From the NCBI GenBank assembly GCA_029706075.1, contig JAINUG010000109.1, positions 2,741,501 to 2,805,500 on the forward strand: a stretch of 64,000 bases of DNA, in the 5' to 3' direction. The translations under genes were made by a program, and so were the position numbers. Shown piece after piece: positions 11,746 through 22,065 of the stretch (positions within the stretch are counted from its first letter, which is position 1; every line of letters begins with the position of its first letter). Under the pieces are notes generated by a model that was not told the origin of the DNA, did not search any database, and saw nothing but the letters and a program-made list of their open reading frames with translations. Origin of the DNA: Aldrovandia affinis (Eukaryota; Chordata; Actinopteri; Notacanthiformes; Halosauridae).

Positions 11746-12046
11746 TATATCGCTGTCCACAAGTAAGCTGCAGTCATTGTCTTTGTCGAAGTTCATGCTA
11801 CAAAATATGTAATACAAAGGAGAGTGGTTTTTTTATAGCGCAGCCTAAAAAAGTGACGGATAAAGCAGCTACTTGTGTTCAAAGAGACGGGGCAACCAGA
11901 GAGATGGGAGAGCTCTGAATGGTGTGTCAAATGTGATCAGAGCAGAGCAGAACCCCTGGTAGCCCTGGTACTTGAATTGAATACGGGGCTGCTACCGAGA
12001 TTTATTCGTCACTAAACTGTTGGTAGTTAATTGGTTAACTGTTCGA

Positions 12047-12129
12047 TACCAGAAGCGGTGTTAGAACCCATGGGGACATGCGTCCATTCGATTTTAAGTC
12101 CAACACTTTAACCACTTGGCTATCCTGGT
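12047..12129 (-). pseudogene. Decayed tRNA-Leu(TAA) copy
   Basis: Same length (83 nt) and alignment as the intact tRNA-Leu at 16.1 kb. Substitutions change box A (CCAAG for CCGAG), box B (TTCTAAC for TTCGAAC), the D stem and one side of the T stem. The anticodon position still reads TAA. Probably a pseudogene, although a weakly folded tRNA cannot be excluded. Confidence 0.75.
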
Positions 12130-12134
12130 TTTAC

Positions 12135-14185
12135 AGGCCCCCCACGACTGTAAATTACTTAATAAAATAAGACAATATATTTTTATGCTGGAGAACATCC
12201 ACATGGCAAAGTGTAAAGAGGGGGAAATCTGAGGATCTGATTAGCCATTATAACCAGATCCTCATCACACCCACAGACAATGTATTCTTCTCAAACCAAC
12301 CTCTTTTACTGCACCACAAGTGGCTACCTTCTCTTGTGACAAAACTACAGAATAGACAAGGACACGCCTTAATTCACCTTGGCTAGGATTAGTGCTACTG
12401 TCTGCGCATTGCTCTTTGACAATGAAACTACAGCCCCCAGCGCTTAGTGTCTAAATGTGCTGCTGCTCTCTGTGTCCCACCATTCCCAGGTGTTCAGCTT
12501 GATTGCCTATTGAGGGGTCAGGGAATAATTTGGCAGTTTTTCCCACATTGGCTAAACTGTTTTTTTCACTCCCTTTGGAAATTGTCCACAGTGAAGTGAT
12601 GTGACAACCTGAATGTAAGTGGTGCTAGACTAAATATAGATAGATTGATTGATTGGTTGGTTGATTGATTGATTGCCTGTTATGCCTTGTTCCAAAGAAC
12701 TGTCACATACAGTATACTGTACGCATCCACAAATAATTTATTAATATAAGACTGAGTGTGAGATCGGAGTGTGAGTTTTTTATACACCTTTTCTGAATAA
12801 GCATAACATGCACATATAATATTTTGTGGCAATAAATTGTCAATCAATTGTGTTCGCAAATATCCGCTTTGAGTTTTACATCGTCAGGATGAAACTGCTT
12901 TTAATGGTTTAAAAAACTTTTTAAAACAGTTTTAACCAACTACAGTTTTTATGCTTTCCTAATAAGTAGTCAGTTGGATGTACTTTGCAGGTTATGACAA
13001 AAGTGTGTTTGCACAAAAGGTAATATTTAATATTTAAAGACAAAAATAGGTTTGTCTCTAACATTTTTTCCTGTAAAAGCACATATTTGAAAAGCTAGAT
13101 AATGTGAATTTATTTCACTCATAATTGAATAGTATTATGCTGCTTTTTCCTCAATGCTGAAAACATTTAAACTGTATCTTACGGGAGAGTCAATGTTTTC
13201 CCATTGTTAAGGCTATGTGAATATTAAAAGCTACTGAAAGGCTTTAATGCATACACAATATTTTTAATTACCACCTTTGTTTACTATACTAATTAAAACA
13301 TCAGTAGCATTATTGCATTTAAATATATAGATTATAATATGCAAACAAATAAATGTCTTCCTATGCAAAACATTTTTTGAATGCAGGTGTAGATGCATAT
13401 ACAGTGTGTGTATACAGTATACAGTGTGTTTATACAGTAGACAGTGAGTGTATACAGGCCAATTCAAACTGTCTTGGGATTTAACATGGTAGGATGGCAG
13501 TCAGTGACAGTTTTCATGCAACCTGGTTAAGGTCATGCCACAGTTGGTGCTTTGGGGATTGGGTCTGTTCCAGTGCTATCACTGCACCACAAAGGGCCAT
13601 GAGAGGTCAGGTGCTGGCCAATGCCTTTATTCTTAAAGCTGCAGCACACGTTTCCCAATGCTCAAAAGAATGGTAGAGTGTCCTGAAACACACTTGCACT
13701 GAAATTGTAATGATTAAGATCAGAAACAACGTGTTTCACTATAGGCTATCTGAGCCAGATACGCCGGTTTTTCACTGGAAATAAGAGAGTTTTGAGGTGA
13801 ACTTGGTTCATTTTCATACATTTGTTGGGAAACTGGTCATTCTAGTCATGAGTTGTAGTCAAAAAGTCATCGTTTTGAAATTATGTATTAGTTACAAGAA
13901 ATATCTGAATGCAAAATGGCTTACTTAGCTAAAATAAATTAACTTGTATCTTTGCAATCAATAAATATTTTTACAAAAGCTTGAACAGCATCTCTTTCAT
14001 AATTTTGTACCCTCTGATGTAGTATCAGCAAGAATTGACATGGGTGGTGTTTAGCCCCAGTGATTTGACATGGAATTATCACAGAATTGAGTATGTGTAT
14101 GTGTTAATCATCATTACTCTTAAGCTTATTGTCACTGATGAACTTGGGTGTGAGTGTAGAATCAGCATAGGTTTAACTGTAATAT
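12135..14185. other. No gene recognised
   Basis: A/T-rich noncoding DNA with a short GATT-type run near 12640-12675 and GTGTATACAGT repeats at 13400-13460. Nothing exon-like or clearly mobile was identified. Confidence 0.5.
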
Positions 14186-14189
14186 TTAG

Positions 14190-14273
14190 GGTTGGAGTGC
14201 TGGAGGCACAGGCCCCAGTAGTGCTAAAAGTCTAGCAACACTCCTGGCTTGAACTACTCGGCCATCCTGGTTT
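14190..14273 (-). pseudogene. tRNA-like pseudogene (Leu family)
   Basis: The minus strand starts ACCAGGATGGCCGAGTAG, matching the acceptor and D arm of the tRNA-Leu gene, but the rest has diverged beyond a convincing fold. The upstream flank (about 14325-14432) matches the flank of the deleted copy at 11.5 kb, confirming common origin. Confidence 0.55.
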
Positions 14274-14324
14274 TACCCACCACATGCTCCTGATGCACCA
14301 CAAAGAGAACCAACCGTTAAGCAG

Positions 14325-14432
14325 GACTCTGTGTGCTCTCTTTTCAGTTTGTAACACATTTTTTCCCCACAAGGTATTTGACACATTAACTTCACATTTC
14401 ATCAGAATGTCACGCAAAGGTATATGTCGCGA
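14325..14432. repeat. Duplicated flank of tRNA-Leu loci, copy 2
   Basis: Matches 11640-11745, including a CTCTCTTTT run, AGGTATTTGACA, and the terminal block ending GTCGC. Confidence 0.7.
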
Positions 14433-14867
14433 ATGAACATTTAACATCGGGTTGGCATGGAAATTTGCTTTCACATTGGGCACTTGATGAATTGCAATGC
14501 CCCCGCTAGCAAAGTCAGGCAGAGGCGGTGTTCTGCTTGAAAGATAAAATCAAAGGTGCTTTCTCAGGGAGGCTAGAGGATAGTCTGGAGCTAATCCAGT
14601 AGCAACCCAGACCTGTAAAATAGCTTTGTTTGGTTCCACATTGATTTGTCATGCCAGAAGTGTGTGATTAGTGTGTGCGTGCCTGTGTGTGTATGATCAT
14701 CTTTGCTTAACTCCCAGAAAACATATTTTTGGAAGTCCATGTTCCAAAATGTCTCATTTAATTCACTTGTGCAGTGGCTGATCAGCTTTTCACTACATCT
14801 GTATTGTTAGTCTACTCTGTTTTGGTACTTTCAGTTACCCTTGTTAGTTACACTCGTGTGTTGTTTG

Positions 14868-14935
14868 CCTTGTAAGTCACTTTGGAAAATACAATTTAAA
14901 AAAAGTGTCTGCCAAATGAATCAATGTAAATGTAA
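14868..14935 (+). repeat. SINE 3'-tail module
   Basis: TTGTAAGTCACTTTGG...GTCTGCCAAATGAATCAATGTAAATG matches the 3' tail shared by the tRNA-SINE copies listed at 24.2, 33.7, 36.2 and 49.6 kb. A similar tail stands at 56441-56490. Confidence 0.6.
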
Positions 14936-15307
14936 ATCTTGTGAAGCGGTGCGTTTCTGGACCAGATCCAGTGCGGTTAGACTCCTGCAAGGGCTAAGCT
15001 TTTGACCGTCGAACTGAACCGGAACAAGGCCGGATCAGATAAGGGATGGCTGGCCCGTGTGTGAGCCAGCCCCGGCAGAACAGAGGAACGAGGCTGCCTC
15101 TTAAACCCCCCCGATATCATTGCTGGGGCCGCTGGGACAGATTTTCAAGAGGGGGGCAGGGGTTGTCTCGAACATAATTCAGCCTCTCATTACAGTGCGT
15201 CTGAAGTCACTGTTACAGCAGCAGCTGTCAGCATCACTTCACAACAGCCATATTTTCCTCAGCTGCAGTCCTCAGGCGATACAGGTCTCAGCCAGAAAAC
15301 AGCAATC

Positions 15308-15640
15308 TGGGGGCCTCCCGCATGGTCCAGTCGTTACAACGTTTGACACTGGCCACGGAGACCGGGGTTCGATTCGGCTCTGGCCGGGAGGGGGGAGGGA
15401 AGCCGACACACACAGTTCGCTGCGCACAGGAGTGGTTCTGGGGTACCGGAATTACAGTCAACGGCACGACGAGTGTTGCCTCAGAGGAGGCAGTGCTACG
15501 CCCTTGTCACTGCCGGTCACAGGACTACGGCAGCAAACTATGGGGGTAAGGGGGATCGAACTAAGCACACGGGTAATTGGCTACCAAATTGGGAGAAAAC
15601 GGGGTAAAATCAGAAAATAAAATGAAAATGAAAAAGGAAA
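15308..15640 (+). mobile_element. tRNA-derived SINE, family V
   Basis: The head has a tRNA-like promoter: CATGGTCCAGTCGTTACAACG-type A region and GGGGTTCGATTCGG (box B). The body has GGGAGGGGGGAGGG and TACCGGAATTACAGTCAAC, shared with the 4.2-kb copy. The tail has GGCTACCAAATTGGGAGAAAACGGGG and ends in A-rich GAAAATGAAAATG repeats. Confidence 0.8.
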
Positions 15641-16087
15641 CAGCGATCTCCATGATCTATACCACATTACTCCATGAAAAAACACTCCCCCAAAGCAATA
15701 CTGGCCAGTTGCTTTGTATCCCAAACACTCTTGATTCTGTGTGTTAAAACAGACATACATAATACTATCCCCTCAACAATAATTTAACGGGACTGTCTGG
15801 AATAACTGTATAATGGGATTAATAATATTATTCATGACCCCCGCCCACACACACACACACACTCCTCAAAGCTTGTCAAATTCAAATTAATTTAATGCAG
15901 TCATTCAAACCCCTCAAATTCATTCCAGTAATAATTTAGATAACTCTGCTTGATTGATAGATGCATTTTATTCATCTCAAAAGGGTGTATGAGATGTAAT
16001 CAGCAACTAAAGGTAAGGAGGAGTAGTATCCCTTGTGACTTGAAATACCAGCAATTGCCAACTATAGTTCATTATTTAAAAATTCCA

Positions 16088-16170
16088 TACCAGAAGTGGG
16101 GTTCGAACCCACGCAGACATATGTCCATTGGATCTTAAGTCCAACGCCTTAACCACTCGGCCATCCTGGT
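16088..16170 (-). tRNA. tRNA-Leu (anticodon TAA)
   Basis: On the minus strand this 83-nt sequence folds as a type II tRNA. The seven-pair acceptor stem is ACCAGGA with TTCTGGT and discriminator A. The anticodon stem TTGGA/TCCAA carries loop CTTAAGA (anticodon TAA). There is a long variable arm typical of leucine tRNAs and a T arm GTGGG/CCCAC with loop TTCGAAC. Box A (TGGCCGAGTGG) and box B (GGTTCGAACCC) are intact, and a T5 run four bases downstream can terminate Pol III. The sequence is nearly identical to vertebrate tRNA-Leu-TAA. It is the only intact member of a group of related loci upstream of mkx. Confidence 0.93.
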
Positions 16171-16214
16171 CTTTCATGTGAAAGTGTTTCTGTTACTGTC
16201 AGCTGTGGAGTGTG

Positions 16215-16700
16215 ACATCCACTTAGATTGATTTATTGATATAGATCATTGATTGCCAAAGAGGAATTTCACATTGCCATCAGCAGCACAGCACAGATAC
16301 ATCATTCAAACAAGACAGACTTTAAGACAAGGGGGGCTGCCACAAACACATTGTTCAGTATCATTAAAGATTCACAATTTGCACAGTGCAGTGTGCAGGC
16401 CAAGGAGAGAGTGTAAAAAAGTTAACATCTGCATCATTAAAATACCTAATAGAAGTTGGGAGAAAAGACCTCCTGAATCACTCCGTATTGAACTTTGGTA
16501 ATATAAAATGACCACTACAAGCACCCATTCAAAATACCTATGCGGAGGATGGCCCTCGTACTGTAGTATGGCACATACATGTGTTTTGCTCTGTGATAAC
16601 CTCCAAGGAATGGGGGAAGATACCAATGAATGCAGCCTTCTTTATAAGTTTGTGGAGTCTGCTCCTATGCAGATATAATGCTGCCAACCCAGCAGACTAC
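16215..16700 (-). mobile_element. Probable LINE 3' region
   Basis: The minus strand ends in GGCAATGTGAAATTCCTCTTTGGCAATCAATGATC..CAATAAATCAATC, the type of A/T tail seen at 3' ends of fish non-LTR elements. Upstream sequence encodes a broken frame. The family is uncertain. Confidence 0.4.
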
Positions 16701-16719
16701 TGCATAGAACAGAGGAAGG

Positions 16720-16965
16720 CAACCCTGGCCCTGGATTGCCAGGAATCATTCCTGGTTTTTGTTCCAACTTAACCTCTAACTACATAAATGGATTAATTTT
16801 TATTTTTAACGAACACAGGTGAGCATTTCCTGGAAGCACTCAGTATTTCTCTATTCAGACTCTGAATATTCAGTTGTTCAGGCTTCTAATAATGGATCAA
16901 ACTATGTAGTCCAACTCAAAGGGAACTAGGATGGCACTCCAGGACCAGGGTTGTCTACCCCTACC
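16720..16965. repeat. Dispersed repeat with weak inverted ends
   Basis: Starts CAACCCTGGCCCTGGATTG and ends CTCCAGGACCAGGGTTGTC, giving inverted ends of about 15 bp. Similar end sequences occur at 28020-28175 and 50363-50560. Probably a small non-autonomous element. Confidence 0.55.
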
Positions 16966-17044
16966 CCTATCTTTTTCAATTTTCTTATTTTTTTGGAACA
17001 ATGTACAGGTAACTGACACAATAAATTAAGTAATTTAAGGGTTC

Positions 17045-17485
17045 TGGTGGCACTCTTATAGTGTGTGGTGCAAAATAAAAGCCAATAAATACAAAGCCAT
17101 TCTGAGTGATCAACTTTATCCTATGGTGAAGCATTTATATTTTCTGATGGGAGTGATCTCCTCCAGGATGACAATGACCCCATCCACAGGGCATGAGTGG
17201 TCACTGTATGGTTGATGAGCATGAAAACTATGTAAACCATATGCCATGGCCATCTTAATCACCAGATCTCAACCCAATTGAACACTTATGGAAAATTCTG
17301 GAGTGGTGCCTGAGACAGCATTTTCCATCACCATAAACAAAACAACAAGTGATGGAGAGTGAATTTCTTATGGAATAATGGTGTTGCATCCATCCAATAG
17401 AGTTCCAGAAACATGTAGAATCTATGCCAAGGCACACTGAAGCTGTTCTGGTGGCTCATGGTGGCCCAGTGCCCTATTCAAGCAC
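17045..17485 (+). mobile_element. Tc1-like transposase fragment, family A
   Basis: Covers CAGGATGACAATGACCC (D-N catalytic block), SPDLNPIEHLWKILEW (catalytic E), and the C-terminal block ESMPRHTEAVLVAHGGP, with several stops and shifts. This is the longest copy of family A here. Confidence 0.8.
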
Positions 17486-17602
17486 TTTACGTAGGTGTTT
17501 ACAATCGCTAACAAAAGCTGTAAAAATGTGTATTATGTGTATTGTGAATTTGTCAGGACCAGCTTGAAATTAAGATGGACATCTCAAGGGGTTTTATATT
17601 AT

Positions 17603-17603
<1 letters not shown>

Positions 17604-17642
<39 letters not shown>
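17604..17642. repeat. (AT)n microsatellite
   Basis: About 19 TA dinucleotides in a T-rich context, just after the Tc1-like remnant. Confidence 0.9.
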
Positions 17643-17643
<1 letters not shown>

Positions 17644-18094
17644 TATTTTATGTGTGTTTTTATTTTATGTGTATTATTGGTTGCACATTGAAGGGATGAG
17701 TGTTGATTAATGTATGATTCTTAATTAATGTGTCAACTGTGTTAAAATGACTATGTCAGCCTATTCTGTCATCCATGCCTACATATTTTGTCAATAGCAT
17801 CATGGAATACATTACCTTTGAATATTGGCAAGAACAACAGTTCTGTAAAACAACTTAACCATAAACAGTAGTAAACAACACAAACCTGCACCCTGATATT
17901 ATATAGCATCACATTAGAGAAAGGTGCATCATTAGCCTGGTTAGTGCAGCTCTCAAATTCCCCAAATAAAAGAAAACAAATGTCAGCAGAAAATCTCTAA
18001 TTTAGTAAATTCCAAAAACCAACGGAGAAAAACCAATGGAGAAACAGACACCATAATGGCACACAGACATTTAGCTAAGAATGTCCAGATTTCC

Positions 18095-18240
18095 TATATG
18101 CCATTTAGCAGATGCTCTTGTCCAAAGCCACTTATAGTAGTGAATGGATACATTTTTCAGTATATTTGGCCCGAATGGGAATTTAACTCAGGACCTAAGC
18201 ATTGTCAGCATCATGATCTAAGCTACTGAGCCACAGAGAA
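18095..18240 (-). mobile_element. Degenerate tRNA-SINE
   Basis: Begins (plus sense) GCCATTTAGCAGATGCTCTTGTCC and ends with a decayed tRNA-like head complement (GATCTAAGCTACTGAGCCAC). Same subfamily as the partial copy at 53.67 kb, sharing ACATTTTTCAGTATAT and AATGGGAAT. Confidence 0.6.
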
Positions 18241-18731
18241 CCACATGGCCAGCTTTGAATTAAATTATTTAACCTATTTGTATACAAAAATACAACATAA
18301 ACTATGTGGCGAGGGAAATATCCAGATAAGGCTCTAAACTATAGGCATAATAAACACAGAAGCCAATAGTTAAAAAGGCATAGCCTTAAAACTCTTGGGA
18401 GTGTTCATCTCAATGTCCTTTTACACATGCAACCACTGTACCAGAACAAATTGAATCAATTGACAGCACTGTACCAACTCTGACGTAGTTACTGCAGTTG
18501 CTGCATTTTTATTAACTCCCAACAATAATGAAATCTGGCCGTTGCTGTGAACAAAGTAATTCTTTGTGCTACCGACTACTGGAAGTGGTCCAGAATTCAC
18601 CTAGCAAGCAACATTCCGCGAGTTCACCCTGAGCGGCGGAACAGGCATAAAACAGTATCTCTATGTTCACATGCTGCTCCAATATGCTAGGAAACATGAG
18701 AAGGATGGCGTATTCATATTCCCGGGTGCGG

Positions 18732-18738
18732 TATAAAA
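18732..18738 (+). promoter_or_regulatory. TATA-like box of a candidate mkx promoter
   Basis: The heptamer TATAAAA lies within a locally CpG-richer stretch (about 18.57-18.96 kb) some 1.2 kb before the mkx start codon. It stands about 140 bp before a good splice donor that could end a noncoding first exon. Promoter assignment is inference from position and composition. Confidence 0.4.
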
Positions 18739-18761
18739 TTATCTCGAGCCCGGACGAATAA

Positions 18762-18876
18762 AGCAGCGCGGCTTCTGTGGATTCTGTGACATGAGCTCAG
18801 GAACATGTGAGCAGGGAATGGGAAACGGAGAGAAGGATAATTCAGTAGAGAGAGACGCAGGAGGGGCGCTATACAG
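18762..18876 (+). other. mkx: Candidate noncoding first exon of mkx (5' UTR)
   Basis: The acceptor before the start-codon exon (AG at 19862-19863, after a pyrimidine-rich run) implies an upstream exon. A CAG/GTAC donor at 18876/18877 lies downstream of the TATA-like box and would give a first exon of about 115 bp and an intron of 987 bp. The transcription start used here is only the usual 25-30 bp offset from the TATA box. Another donor or a more distant first exon is possible. Confidence 0.35.
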
Positions 18877-19056
18877 GTACAGATTGTATTCGTCGTTACC
18901 AATGCAATGCTAAACGTGGCTCTTCCGACACGTTTAGTGATTACATATTAGGCTACGCACCTAACGGTTTTTGCCTGACATGACTTGGAATGCAGAAGCT
19001 TAAATAGAAAAGTTCGTGGCTTTAATGCACGTGTATATATATATATATATTCGCGT

Positions 19057-19185
19057 ATATTGGCTTCTCTTGTGCATTTCATTTAGGCAAACAAATGATA
19101 CATTTCAATATATATAACCATATTGTTGCAAAATTGAAATGTATAATTTGTTTGCCTAAATGAAATGCACAAGAGAAGCCAATAT
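19057..19185. repeat. Long near-perfect hairpin (53-bp arms)
   Basis: Arms 19057-19109 and 19133-19185 are reverse complements with one mismatch in 53, separated by 23 bp. It lies in the proposed first intron of mkx. Transcription would give a long double-stranded stem. It may be a foldback element or recent inverted duplication; no flanking target duplication was identified. Confidence 0.95.
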
Positions 19186-19586
19186 TTCATACGGTTAATG
19201 TGTACAGTGTCTGTTGCTTGTGCACGTTAATCAGCGAATGCAATTTATTTGCGTAATGTGTTAGCCTCTTGGTGCTGCTTTAATTCTGAAGAGATGAATA
19301 GACCGATCGTAGGCTACTATCAAGCTAGAAAGATTGAGCTACAAGGGTATATTTTAGAGTGTGGTGATACGGTTCGCATGCGCCTGAAATAGTTCGGTAT
19401 TACTGACGTAATTTGTAGTAATCATATAGCCTGCTATCTTATTTGGTCATGAATCCCGACTGGCAATGAAGTCGTAAATGAAAGTAAGCCCACCCAGTCA
19501 ATTTACATGAAATATCACCGAAGCCTAATTAAGTGGGGTTTTTATGTTTTATTTTGCATGATTAACACGCGCGCGTGCGGGCACAC

Positions 19587-19587
<1 letters not shown>

Positions 19588-19621
<34 letters not shown>
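19588..19621. repeat. (TG)n microsatellite
   Basis: TG run preceded by a CGCGCGTGCGGGCACACAC alternating purine-pyrimidine segment with Z-DNA potential. Confidence 0.9.
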
Positions 19622-19625
<4 letters not shown>

Positions 19626-19863
19626 CATTATAGCGACATAGTATATAGGCTAATATTTGATGGCATGGGCGTTTTTTTAAATAATTACTGAATTTTGCTA
19701 TCCCATTATTTAAATAGTGTGGCATTGATGAATTACAGGAGTTCTTGTGACCTTATTAAGTAGCCTATCTAGAAGAAGCCAAAATGAGAAATATATATAT
19801 AGCCTACAGTACGTGCATAACTATATTCTTTTAATGTAGGCTACTTTTACATTTATTTTACAG

Positions 19864-20134
19864 GAAAGTTACCGGGACTACCTTTGGCGGCTTCCAGTAG
19901 AAAGCGGATTCCCGAAGACGTTCGCGCAGGAGAGATATCGGAAGAAACATTACCAAAGATGAACACGATTGTTTTCAACAAATTAAGCAACCAAGTCCTT
20001 CTTGAAGAAAATGCGAAAGAGGTTGAAAGGAGCAGCATAAACTATTTAGAAGTGATTGATAGGCAGCATCCAGATATATTGTCAAGCAACCAGACAAACA
20101 ACGACAGCGCTGCCATCAGAAACAAGAAGCCTGG
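19864..20134 (+). CDS. mkx: mkx exon with start codon
   Basis: The exon begins after an AG at 19862-19863; 95 bp of 5' UTR precede ATG at 19959. It encodes residues 1-58 plus two bases of codon 59, ending before GTATGT. The N-terminal ten residues match the highly conserved opening of Mohawk. The rest is a divergent, polar, probably disordered linker rich in N, E and S, as expected for the variable N-terminus of this family. An open frame continues upstream of the ATG to the exon start, but without another ATG. Confidence 0.92.
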
Positions 20135-21969
20135 GTATGTACATTCTTTATTTTTTATTATCTTTGTACAAGAACCAAACTACTAGAGTTTTTATTTTAA
20201 AATAAAAGTACCGGTTGGTACTAATAAAATCATAGGTAGTTGTTTAGTTTGGTTTTCCACTCATGAGGAGTGCATCTCCACCTGCATAAAAGTGTTTCAA
20301 TTTCGTCGATTAACAGATCATCTCAAAATTAATATCAGAAAACTTTTAGTTAACCATTATCCCTTGAAATATGTGTAAATCGGGTTTCTGTCAACATTTT
20401 CTGTAATTGTGTATTGACTTATATATTTTAGAAACTGAATAATAATAATAAAAAAGAATAATGTATGAATAAATTATCTCCCCCTCAACAAAGGCGTATG
20501 CCATCGTTTTTGTTAGCAGTTTTTACAATAGTCCGCCGTACGCCAGGCTTTAAGACAAAATTGTATTAAATTTATATTCGAGTTTTATCCTCTACGACAT
20601 ATTAGCCTAATCTTGTGTAGTTTGACTTCGACGCCTATTGAACTTGTGTAGCGAGAAACCGAAGCATTAGGTCGAAGCTTCATTGGCAGTATCATTACTA
20701 ATGAAAATATTAATATAAATACGTCGCCAAGATTGTACAGGGACCAGAGTTCTTTGAGTTGTTAATACAGATCACGATAACAATGAAAATATTTATAGAA
20801 TATACCAACCTCGGGTTGGCTTGAGGTTGAACGGAAACGTATTACATCTGCGGTCCTTTCAAAGGAGATCAAATCTGTTTATTTTTTCAGCTCTATGCTG
20901 ACCTCTACAGGTTGGATAGTGTATACCCACACCCGATGGCGAATACTTACTCGCTGAGCATTTTTGATTTGTGATAATTGGTCAGTCCGTTTACTTAACC
21001 AGAGGCCACGACACGACTTGTTTATCAACTCGTAATCTTCATAGTCTGTATACTCCCCGTGTCCACAGGGTAAAAATGTCCCACCCTCGCCTGTGATAAA
21101 GCCTCTTAATTTAATTTTAAACCCCAAATCTATTTTGCATGAAGAAACAACTTGTCACTCATCAACAACTTTGTGAATAACTATGTTTTTCCTACTTCAC
21201 AGTGTAGAGAGACTGTATTTAATCAGTGTATACCATTCGTTTTTACTAAAAACACACATCATAATATTTTTTTTTGCTGTAAAAAAAGATGTGACAATAG
21301 TTGTACCCTGATGGTGTACAGCTTTTATAAAAATATAAAAAAGGGTAATGTTTCACTTTTTGTAATGGTAGGGTCACTCCAGGATAAGTCATCAAATTTC
21401 ATGCTGAAAAAAATAATTTAGGGGGTTTTCACTGCTGTTAAACTCAGAACAAAATGGTACAATTATCCACACATTCCTATAAGTAGCATCTTAGTTATAC
21501 TTCTTAACGAACTCATTAGCCTATATGCTGTTTTTCTCATATAGTCAAAATTGTATGACATTGTAACTGGAGATGCATCTTTTTAATAGATTGGTTCGTG
21601 ATTTTGCCTATAGCAATTATCTTAACACAGAATATTTTGTAAGTGACTTTGACTTCACAATTCACAATTGGGTGCGAGCAACCTTGAAACTAGGATTGTC
21701 TAAGTCAACTTTAGCATAGGTTCATAGAGCTATGAACCTATGCTAAAGTTGACTTAGATAATACTAGATGTGTCTTTAAGAAGGGAATTTAATATTAGAC
21801 TTCTTCTTCATCACTTCAGTTAGGTAAAGAAAAATAGGCAAACAAGCCGAATAATAGTAATAATGTAATTAGTGAATACACACAGTAAATACATGAATAC
21901 AATGGAGTCCACAATTCTTATTCACCTTTTTACTTTGCCGGCACCCTTTTCCAGGAAACATTTGATAGC

Positions 21970-22065
<96 letters not shown>

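Noticed and set aside
15120-15620. 166-codon plus-strand open frame
   Set aside because: Its second half is the SINE at 15308-15640; no protein family is recognised in the first part.
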